From the NCBI GenBank assembly GCA_016875255.1, contig VGRU01000159.1, positions 1 through 8,489 of the forward strand: a stretch of DNA of 8,489 nucleotides, given 5' to 3'. A program made the translations under genes and the position numbers. Positions 1 through 5,114 of this stretch are shown here, piece by piece. The DNA comes from Deltaproteobacteria bacterium. Its GTDB lineage: Bacteria > Desulfobacterota > BSN033 > UBA1163. Each line of letters opens with the position of its first letter. The stretch's first letter is position 1. The notes below the pieces were generated by a model. That model had not been told where the DNA came from. It saw nothing but the letters and a program-made list of their open reading frames with translations, and did not search any database.

Positions 1-1
1 G

Positions 2-73
2 AATAGAAGGCAGGAGACATCGTTTTCCGCTGGCAGTGATGCCGACGACTGCAAAACGACAAAACAGGCATAA
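2..73 (+). CDS. C-terminal end of an upstream reading frame, possibly the preceding integron cassette gene (partial, unidentified)
   Basis: Frame 2 is open from the window edge to a TAA at 71-73, giving 23 hydrophilic residues that end in KTTKQA. The TAA sits inside the R'' box (GCATAAC, 68-74) of the attC site, an arrangement common where a cassette gene ends at its recombination site. That placement is the only real argument that this frame is coding. The tail is too short to assign to a family. Frame 3 is also open here and runs on through the attC to 218, so the choice of frame is uncertain. Confidence 0.3.
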   Translation, partial: NRRQETSFSAGSDADDCKTTKQA

Positions 74-130
74 CCAGGCGCTGAAGCCGATCGCCCAAAA
101 AACGGGCTCCGGCTTAGCTCTATGTTATGT
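68..130 (+). other. Integron attC recombination site
   Basis: R'' GCATAAC (68-74) pairs with R' GTTATGT (124-130), with one G-T wobble. L'' (78-89, GCGCTGAAGCCG) pairs with L' (110-120, CGGCTTAGCTC), leaving G83 unpaired as the extrahelical base and one C79/T119 mismatch. An inner GCCC/GGGC stem (93-96/104-107) closes an A-rich loop. Box order, the 3-nt R''-L'' spacing and the 63-bp length match short attC sites such as that of aadA cassettes, whose arms I recall as very similar. Strand exchange would occur between G124 and T125, so the following cassette begins at 125. R' deviates from GTTRRRY at one position. No integrase gene is visible in the window. Confidence 0.8.
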
Positions 131-171
131 GCATAAAAACTCTATATTTCCGTCTTACCCAAAAACAACAC

Positions 172-202
172 TTTACAATGATACCAATAATGATACTATA
201 AT
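172..202 (+). promoter_or_regulatory. Putative promoter of the hicAB cassette with an 8-bp direct repeat
   Basis: TTTACA (172-177) and a perfect TATAAT (197-202) are separated by 19 bp, slightly longer than ideal. Two copies of AATGATAC lie at 177-184 and 189-196, 12 bp apart, between the two hexamers. HicB-type ribbon-helix-helix antitoxins repress their own promoters, so the repeats are candidate operators (inference). Transcription would start near 208, leaving almost no leader before the ATG at 206. Either translation is leaderless or the true start is a later ATG such as 224. Toxin-antitoxin cassettes usually carry their own promoter, which fits. Confidence 0.5.
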
Positions 203-205
203 TAT

Positions 206-465
206 ATGGCTGCAATAGATGACATGCTTGCACAAATGAGGCGAAATCCAAGAGATGTTTGATTCAGCGAATTGTGTAAGGTATGTGATCATTTTTTTGG
301 GGAGTCTCGGCAAGGTGGGGGCAATCATCGAATTTACAAAACCCCGTGGCAGGGTGACCCCCGAATAAATATTCAGAACCATAAAGGAAAGCCAAGGCAT
401 ACCAAGTGAAACAGGTGCTATTGGCTATTGAAAGATTGGAGGTAGGTTATGGCCCTGAAAAATGA
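206..465 (+). pseudogene. hicA: hicA, HicA-family mRNA interferase toxin, disrupted by a stop and a frameshift
   Basis: HicA toxins are small double-stranded-RNA-binding-fold ribonucleases that cleave translated mRNA; HicB neutralises them. Restored, this gene encodes about 86 residues. Conserved HicA features are FSELCKVCDHFFGE, the GGNHRIY segment with the expected catalytic His (residue 41), KTPWQGDPRINIQ, and the C-terminal KAKAYQVKQVLLAIERLE. Two lesions break it. Codon 19 is TGA (260-262) where relatives usually have Arg before FSELC, consistent with CGA to TGA. One base is also missing near 389-390 (GGA-AA-GCC), which moves the reading frame so that the C-terminus continues to the TGA at 463-465. 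The end overlaps the hicB ATG by 17 bp, the usual toxin-first layout. Ser-to-Asn before the His is a further deviation. It is probably inactive, but sequencing error has not been excluded. Confidence 0.82.
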
Positions 466-779
466 TCGATATACCTATCGGGTAACCTGGTCTGAAGACG
501 ATAACGAATATGTAGGGTTGTGTTCTGAATTTCCCAGCTTGAGTTGGCTCGCTAACAACTCCAGGAGTAGCCTTAAAAGGAATCCGTAAATTAGTTGAAG
601 ATGTCGTGAAGGATATGCACAACGAAGGTGAAGCTGTTCCTGAGCCAATCGCCTGCAGGCATTATAGTGGCAAATTCATCGTGCGAGTTCCTCCGCAAGT
701 TCATCGAAAACTTGCAATCCAAGCAGCGGAGTCTGGAGTCAGTCTGAATCGTCTTGCCAGTTCAAAGTTAAGTCAATAG
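449..779 (+). pseudogene. hicB: hicB, HicB-family antitoxin, disrupted by a one-base insertion
   Basis: This is the antitoxin partner of the overlapping hicA. The first frame from ATG 449 gives a HicB N-domain (YRVTWSEDDNEYVGLCSEF, then PSLSWLA), which has a degenerate RNase H-like fold. It then runs out of frame to a TAA at 593-595. Skipping one base near 557 restores TPGVALKGIRKLVEDVVKDM and HYSGKFIVRVPP, followed by QVHRKLAIQAAESGVSLNRL and a TAG at 777-779. The C-terminal part is a ribbon-helix-helix DNA-binding segment. The corrected product is about 109 residues, normal for this HicB group. A good ribosome site (GGAGG, 439-443) precedes the ATG. A truncated product would keep part of the toxin-binding domain but lose DNA binding. 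Because hicA is also broken, decay of the whole module is the simplest reading. Confidence 0.85.
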
Positions 780-967
780 AGCTCTACACATAATCGGGTA
801 AGGGACGGTAATTAGCCGTCCCCCCCCCACCACGCATCATGCGGGTCCCTGCCCGCCGGCAGGCAGGCGCAATGGGCGGTTCGCAGAAATCATGGGGCCT
901 TAGCCGGATCGTGAATCTGAATCCACAGTGTGCGAATAGAAACAAGCCCTCTCCCCTCTTAGTAGTA
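780..967. repeat. Repeat-rich gap between hicB and livF, with short GC palindromes
   Basis: No gene is visible. Three inverted repeats are present. GGGACGG/CCGTCCC (802-808/816-822) flanks TAATTAG and is followed by a C-run. CGCAT/ATGCG (833-843) has a one-base loop. A 20-bp near-palindrome centred on GCCGGC (848-867) has one mismatched pair. The first resembles palindromes I have seen near REP-associated transposases, but that is recollection only. None is followed by a T-run on either strand, so no classical terminator can be called for hicAB or for the convergent livF. No attC R''/R' pair was found here. Confidence 0.5.
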
Positions 968-1696
968 TTACCCCCCTAAGTAGAGGCGGCGGACGTCGGG
1001 GTTCTGGAGGAGGTCTTGGCCTTTTCCTTCAAACCGATTGTTTCCCATCTCCAGGACATAAGCGTAATCCGAATATCCCAGGACCATGGCCGCCTTCTGC
1101 TCCACGATGAGGCAGGGAAGACCTGAATTCTTAATCTCAACGATCTTCTCAAATACAGTCTTGACCCATTTGGGCGAAAGCCCGAGAGAGGGTTCGTCGA
1201 GAAGAAGGAGTTTGGGCTGGATCATCATCGCCCTTGCGAGGGAGAGCATCTGCTGTTCCCCTCCGCTCATATGAGCGGCTTTTCTCTTCTTTCGCTCCAT
1301 CAACCAGGGAAAGAGTTGATAGACCCGTTCAAAAGATTTCTCTTTCTCCTGCCGGTCCTTAATCGTCCAGGCACCCATATCGAGGTGCTCCTGGACGGTC
1401 ATATCAGGAAAGATGACCCTTCCCTGCGGATTGAAGGCCATACCCTTCTCAACGATCTGATAGGGAGGCGTATGGGTCACCTCCTCATTCATAAAGAGGA
1501 CTCTTCCGGAGGTGACTTTTAAGAGACCTGCGGCCGCCTTGAGGACCGTCGATTTTCCGGCTCCATTGGGTCCGATCAGGCCGACGATCTCACCTCTTGC
1601 CACCGAGAGGGAGATGCCGTGGAGGATCTCCATCTTTCCGTAACCGGAGACAAGACCCTCGATCAATAAAATTTTTTCTTCTTTTCTTTCCATCAT
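968..1696 (-). CDS. livF: LivF-type ATPase of a branched-chain amino acid-family ABC transporter
   Basis: This cytoplasmic nucleotide-binding subunit hydrolyses ATP to drive LivH/LivM. The 242-residue product has Walker A GPNGAGKST (42-50), the Q-loop region NPQGRVIF (Gln91), the ABC signature MSGGEQQ (143-149, Met replacing the usual Leu) and Walker B LLLLDEPS (163-170). VEQ near residue 198 stands where other ABC ATPases have the H-loop His, which is normal for LivF. The reading frame is open upstream to 1747, but I choose the ATG at 1696 because it overlaps the livG stop as ATGA and gives the usual LivF length. The ATG at 1693 is an equally possible start. It is the last gene of the transport operon and is translationally coupled to livG. 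Nothing in it indicates the substrate. Confidence 0.95.
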   Translation of the reverse strand: MMERKEEKILLIEGLVSGYGKMEILHGISLSVARGEIVGLIGPNGAGKSTVLKAAAGLLKVTSGRVLFMNEEVTHTPPYQIVEKGMAFNPQGRVIFPDMTVQEHLDMGAWTIKDRQEKEKSFERVYQLFPWLMERKKRKAAHMSGGEQQMLSLARAMMIQPKLLLLDEPSLGLSPKWVKTVFEKIVEIKNSGLPCLIVEQKAAMVLGYSDYAYVLEMGNNRFEGKGQDLLQNPDVRRLYLGG

Positions 1697-2403
1697 CTTC
1701 CGAAATAGTGTTCCAGTAATCTTTCGTCCTGCTGGACAAGGCTGCAACTTCCTTCTGCAATCTTCTGACCGTAGTTGAGCGCAATCGCATTCTGACAGTG
1801 GTTCATGATCACGCCCATATCATGTTCAACGATGATGAAGGTCTTTCCCCCTTCGTTGAGCCGGTGGATCAATGCCATCAGTTCATTCTGGAGCGTGGGG
1901 TTGATGCCGGCCGCAGGTTCATCAAGCAAGATGAGCTCGGCATCGAGCATCAGCACTTGAGCCAGCGAGAGGAGTTTCTGCTGGCCGAAGGAGAGGTCAG
2001 AGGCATAATCATCTTTCTTCTCCGCGAGCTTGACCAGATGGAGAAGTTCCAAGGCCCTCTCCATCACCTTTTTCTCCCTTCCCTTTCCCACGACGATGAG
2101 GTTCTCGAGAAGGGTCATCTTCGGGAAGATCCGGATGATCTGATAGGTCCGGCCAACCCCTCTCCGGGCAATCTCATAAGGCTTCTTGCCCGTGATCTCT
2201 TCCCCTTTAAAGAAGACATGCCCTGAATCGGGCTGAAGCACTCCGGTGATGAGGTTGAAGAGGGTCGTCTTGCCTGCTCCGTTGGGGCCGATCAGGCCGG
2301 TGATTGACCCTTGCTCAATATCAAAGGAACAATGATCCAGCGCGGCCACCTCACCGAATTTCTTCACCACATCATCGATTCTTAATAGAGGATCCTTTGT
2401 CAT
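1693..2403 (-). CDS. livG: LivG-type ATPase of a branched-chain amino acid-family ABC transporter
   Basis: This is the second cytoplasmic ATPase, expected to pair with LivF under the LivH/LivM membrane dimer. Its 236 residues carry Walker A GPNGAGKTT (39-47), Q-loop RTYQIIRIF (Gln88), signature LSFGQQK (137-143), Walker B LILLDEP (157-163) and the H-loop IIVEHDM (His194). The C-terminus (IAEGSCSLVQQDERLLEHYFG) is the LivG-type ending. It is about 20 residues shorter than E. coli LivG, mostly after the ENL segment near residue 100; compact versions are common. The ATG at 2403 follows livM by 38 bp. That spacer holds a 14-bp tandem repeat and only a weak ribosome site (GGCGGT). The stop overlaps the livF start. 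Confidence 0.95.
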   Translation of the reverse strand: MTKDPLLRIDDVVKKFGEVAALDHCSFDIEQGSITGLIGPNGAGKTTLFNLITGVLQPDSGHVFFKGEEITGKKPYEIARRGVGRTYQIIRIFPKMTLLENLIVVGKGREKKVMERALELLHLVKLAEKKDDYASDLSFGQQKLLSLAQVLMLDAELILLDEPAAGINPTLQNELMALIHRLNEGGKTFIIVEHDMGVIMNHCQNAIALNYGQKIAEGSCSLVQQDERLLEHYFGR

Positions 2404-2410
2404 CTTACCG

Positions 2411-2438
2411 CCTACTGCTTTCTGCCTACTGCCTTCTG
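2411..2438. repeat. Two tandem 14-bp units in the livM-livG spacer
   Basis: CCTACTGCTTTCTG (2411-2424) is followed directly by CCTACTGCCTTCTG (2425-2438), differing at one base. On the coding strand the repeats end just before the livG ribosome-site region. This looks like a short simple-repeat insertion in the 38-bp gap between the two genes. Confidence 0.8.
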
Positions 2439-2441
2439 GAT

Positions 2442-3389
2442 CTATATCTTCCTGATCCTCGGAAGGATGCCTTTCTCCTTCATCCAGCCTAAAAGACCCT
2501 GAGGAAAAAATAGGATCAATGCGATGAGAATCGCTCCAAAGATCGCCATATAGAGAATGGTCAATTCAGCCCAGAGGATCTCATGGATGAAGGTAAAGAG
2601 TGTTGCCCCGATGGCCGGACCAAAAACCGTTCCCACACCTCCGAAGAGGGTCATCACAATGGGAGTGAGGGTGAGGTGGATGGTGAAGCCAAAGGACGGA
2701 TCAATATAGTTCTGATAGGTAAAATGGATCGCCCCTGCCAGCCCCGTGAGAAAGGCGCTGAAGGCAAAGGCGATGATCTTGTCCCGTGTGGTATGGATAC
2801 CCAGGGTCTCTGCGGCCTGTTCATCCTCTCGGATGGCCATGAGCCGGAGACCAAATTTGGAGGAGGTGATCTTATAACAGATGATGACCGTCATGAATGC
2901 CAAGAATAGAATCGACCAGTAGAGTGCGGAGAGGCTGATGCCTGCGACAAAAGGAACGCCTTTGCCTCCATGCGTGATGGGTTCGAGATATTCCGTGCCG
3001 ATGAGTTCCCTTGTCCCTTCGGTCAGGGCCACCATGGAGATGGCAAAATAGACCCCTTTGATCCTGAGGAGGATATACCCCACGCCAATGGAGACGATGC
3101 CGACAAAGAGGGCTCCGATGGGCCAGGCGAAAAGCCAGAAGAATTTATGGTCGGCGATGAGGAGACTGGACACATATCCGCTGACACCGATGAACCAGGC
3201 GAGACCCAAATTGGTATAACCTGTCAATCCCGAAAAAAGGTTCCATCCTGAGGCGTAGACCGTGAAGATGAGGATGAGAACCAGAAGGGTCATCCAGTAG
3301 TCCGTGGCAAAGAAAGGGATCGAGATGAGAAAGGCCATGAGAATGGCAATCCCTAACAAGACTCGATTTCTTCCTAATAAAGGACTCAT
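2442..3389 (-). CDS. livM: LivM-type permease of a branched-chain amino acid-family ABC transporter
   Basis: This inner-membrane permease forms the transport channel with LivH. The 315-residue product is strongly hydrophobic, with roughly eight to ten membrane segments. LivM-type features are SGWNLFSGLTGYTNLG (47-62), the cytoplasmic ATPase-coupling loop FGLRLMAIREDEQAAETLGI (179-198), and GGVGTVFGPAIGA (250-262) with the FFPQGLLG ending. The frame opens at a TTG at 3407, but the first ATG (3389) starts just before the first membrane segment, with a modest AAAGAAG purine tract upstream, so I prefer it. Upstream lies a repeat-filled gap of about 540 bp, an unusually long break inside a liv operon. 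A separate promoter for livMGF cannot be excluded. Confidence 0.93.
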   Translation of the reverse strand: MSPLLGRNRVLLGIAILMAFLISIPFFATDYWMTLLVLILIFTVYASGWNLFSGLTGYTNLGLAWFIGVSGYVSSLLIADHKFFWLFAWPIGALFVGIVSIGVGYILLRIKGVYFAISMVALTEGTRELIGTEYLEPITHGGKGVPFVAGISLSALYWSILFLAFMTVIICYKITSSKFGLRLMAIREDEQAAETLGIHTTRDKIIAFAFSAFLTGLAGAIHFTYQNYIDPSFGFTIHLTLTPIVMTLFGGVGTVFGPAIGATLFTFIHEILWAELTILYMAIFGAILIALILFFPQGLLGWMKEKGILPRIRKI

Positions 3390-3437
3390 AACGGATACTT
3401 CTTTCAAATAAAATGGTCTTTCGGTTAAGGTAACGAA

Positions 3438-3902
3438 GCCCGTTTGGTTCAGGGGTAAGGGTTACGTGACAACGTTCAAGACATCGTTTACTGATTTTAC
3501 GTTCAGGACATCGTTTACTATTACCCCAATTGAGTCAAAAGTTTTATAAAATCCCCTCTAACTCCCCTTTGCCAAAGGGGAGAACCCATGATCATCCCCC
3601 TTTGGAAAAGGGGGAATGAGGAGGATTTTAAAATGTGACCCAAACGCTCGATCGTGGCCTAAGCATCAATGAAACTATTCAATAAAGGATTTTTTTTCGC
3701 TCAATTGGGGTATTATTCTTTTGTCAACAAGGCACTATTCAGATCAAAGAATATAAATATCAACATCAACTGTGTGACTGATGATACTGGTCACGGTATT
3801 AATATATAGACTCAAAGCCCTAAGTTAACGATGTCCTGAACGTTATCAGTTACGGTTTATATCATTTCAAGACGAACCACATAACCTTTTGACGAAACGG
3901 GC
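3438..3902. mobile_element. Mosaic of nested inverted repeats between livH and livM, probably non-autonomous element remnants
   Basis: The livH-livM gap contains no credible gene. GCCCGTTT (3438-3445) and AAACGGGC (3895-3902) form possible outer ends. Inside them, a 21-bp unit beginning ACGTTCA occurs twice in direct orientation (3472-3492, 3499-3519; one mismatch) and once inverted (3824-3843; 19 of 20 bases). Further in, TACCCCAATTGAG (3522-3534) is matched exactly in inverse by 3700-3712, and a C/G-rich double hairpin sits at 3546-3634. The TGTCCTGAAC core recalls ends of IS481-family insertion sequences (recollection). No transposase remains, so I read this as stacked MITE-like insertions. 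Target-site duplications were not identified. Confidence 0.6.
3546..3634. repeat. C/G-rich double-hairpin intergenic repeat
   Basis: CTCCCCTTTG (3562-3571) faces CAAAGGGGAG (3573-3582). CCCCCTTT (3596-3603) faces AAAAGGGGG (3606-3614). Outer arms TAAAATCCCCTC and GAGGAGGATTTTA bracket both. This pattern resembles a dispersed repeat family of C-runs and G-runs around AAATCCCC that I have seen in deltaproteobacterial intergenic regions (recollection). It sits inside the larger TACCCCAATTGAG inverted repeat. Confidence 0.7.
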
Positions 3903-3933
3903 GTCTTTACCCTCCCCCCTTGACTATTGACTT

Positions 3934-4785
3934 TCATTTCTTAAACAATCCTGTCGGTTTGAGCAGGAGGATGAGAAGGATGGTCATCGAAGGAATGATC
4001 TGGGCCATCTTGGCGCTCCAATATTGAGTCACCAGACTCTCAAGCACTCCGATGATCAGACCTCCTGCTAAGGCTCCCTGGATATTTCCCAACCCGCCCA
4101 ATACCACAATAGCGAAGGCTTTTGAAACATAACTTACACCCATCTGTGGAAAGATAACCCACTGAAGGCTGACAATGGCCCCAGCGGCTCCAGCAAGAGC
4201 AATCCCCATTCCGAAGGTCACGGCCCTCATTTTCATCGTATTGATGCCGCAGACCAGAGCCACCTCCGGATTCTGTGAAGTGGCCCTGATCCCCTTTCCC
4301 AGTCTGGAGTATTTCAGAAAGGTAAAAAGGGCTGCTGTGATGCCAATGGCAAGAAAAAAGGAGACGGTTTTGCTCTTTGCGAAGACCAACCCGAAAAAGG
4401 GAAAGCTGCCGGTCAAATAAGGAACGGAGCGGTAGGTATTGGTCCAGAAGAACTGCGCCAGATTCCAGATGAGGATTGACATGCCAAAGGTCAGGATCAG
4501 CGCGGAAAGCTCCGGGGCCTTCGTCAATCTCTCGGTGATCCGTTTATGAATCATTGTGCCGGCGAAGAAGAAGACGGGGATGGCGAGAATTACCGAGAGT
4601 AAAGGGTTCAGGTGAAGCAGGCTGAAGGACCAGAAGGCTAAATAGGCGCCCAGCATGACAAACTCGCCGTGGGCAATGTTGACAATCCCCACGACCCCCC
4701 AGACCAATGTGAGGCCCATTCCGACCAGAGCATAGAGGGAGCCCAGCATCACTCCCCGAATGAGGATCTCAAGGAAGTTGACCAT
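3934..4785 (-). CDS. livH: LivH-type permease of a branched-chain amino acid-family ABC transporter
   Basis: This inner-membrane permease partners LivM. Its 283 residues form about eight hydrophobic segments. LivH hallmarks are GVMLGSLYALVGMGLTLVWG near the N-terminus, NIAHGEFVMLGAY (36-48), the ATPase-coupling loop SRLGKGIRATSQNPEVALV (160-178), VVLGGLGNIQGALAGGLIIG (227-246) and the terminal KPTGLFKK. The ATG at 4785 gives the standard LivH N-terminus. The 15 bases upstream contain no recognisable Shine-Dalgarno sequence, and a long palindromic element starts only about 15-25 bp away. Translation initiation may therefore be weak. It is separated from the upstream binding-protein gene by 329 bp and from livM by the second repeat region. 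Confidence 0.94.
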   Translation of the reverse strand: MVNFLEILIRGVMLGSLYALVGMGLTLVWGVVGIVNIAHGEFVMLGAYLAFWSFSLLHLNPLLSVILAIPVFFFAGTMIHKRITERLTKAPELSALILTFGMSILIWNLAQFFWTNTYRSVPYLTGSFPFFGLVFAKSKTVSFFLAIGITAALFTFLKYSRLGKGIRATSQNPEVALVCGINTMKMRAVTFGMGIALAGAAGAIVSLQWVIFPQMGVSYVSKAFAIVVLGGLGNIQGALAGGLIIGVLESLVTQYWSAKMAQIIPSMTILLILLLKPTGLFKK

Positions 4786-4811
4786 AGCAAAGTTCTACCG
4801 GAATAATGGAA

Positions 4812-5106
4812 TGCTGGAATGATGGAATATTGGGTAAATATCAAAAATATCATTATTCGTTGCAGTTTAGCGCTTTGAAGCTGGTCAATGACTTTTGTGC
4901 GGGAAAATAGGGGCATCAGGCGACCAGGATATCAGGGTGCAGAATACCAGGGTACCAGGAATTCAGATAAAGAATAACAGTTTTAGGTTTGACCTGATAT
5001 CCCAATATCCTGATGTCCACTTCCTGATTACCTGATCGTCTGATAACCGCTTCAAAGGGCTAAAGTATTACCATTATTCCAATACTCCAATATTCCATCA
5101 TTCCAT
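4812..5106. repeat. Nested imperfect palindrome of about 295 bp between the binding-protein gene and livH
   Basis: At least four arm pairs are nested in order. GGAATGATGGAATATTGG (4816-4833) is exactly complementary to 5087-5104. TTTAGCGCTTTGAAGC (4866-4881) pairs with 5049-5064 with one mismatch. TCAGGCGACCAGG (4916-4928) pairs with 5031-5043 with two mismatches. GGATATCAGG (4927-4936) pairs exactly with 4993-5002. A related GGAATAATGG/CCATTATTCC pair lies at 4800-4809/5071-5080, outside the strict nesting. The element almost fills the 329-bp gap and has no coding potential. In RNA it would form one long hairpin. Confidence 0.85.
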
Positions 5107-5114
5107 GTCTTCGT

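Noticed and set aside
16..25. GACATCGTTT near the window start, the same 10-mer as in the IS481-like repeats at 3480-3489 and 3507-3516
   Set aside because: The match does not extend through the rest of the repeat unit and there is no inverted partner nearby. It could be a trace of the same element but is too short to call.
36..218. Plus-strand frame of 60 codons at the left end
   Set aside because: It runs through the attC site and the hicAB promoter, has a low-complexity composition and matches no family I recognise. The shorter frame 2 with its stop in R'' is the better candidate for the upstream cassette gene.
802..830. GGGACGG/CCGTCCC hairpin as a transcription terminator for hicAB or livF
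   Set aside because: It is followed by a C-run on the plus strand and by TTACCCG on the minus strand, not by a T-run, so it was left as a repeat.
1798..2226. Plus-strand open frame of 142 codons
   Set aside because: It is antisense to livG, whose Walker, signature and H-loop motifs are all on the other strand.
3690..3697. Run of eight T residues as an intrinsic terminator
   Set aside because: No stem-loop directly precedes it on the plus strand, and no plus-strand gene ends nearby.
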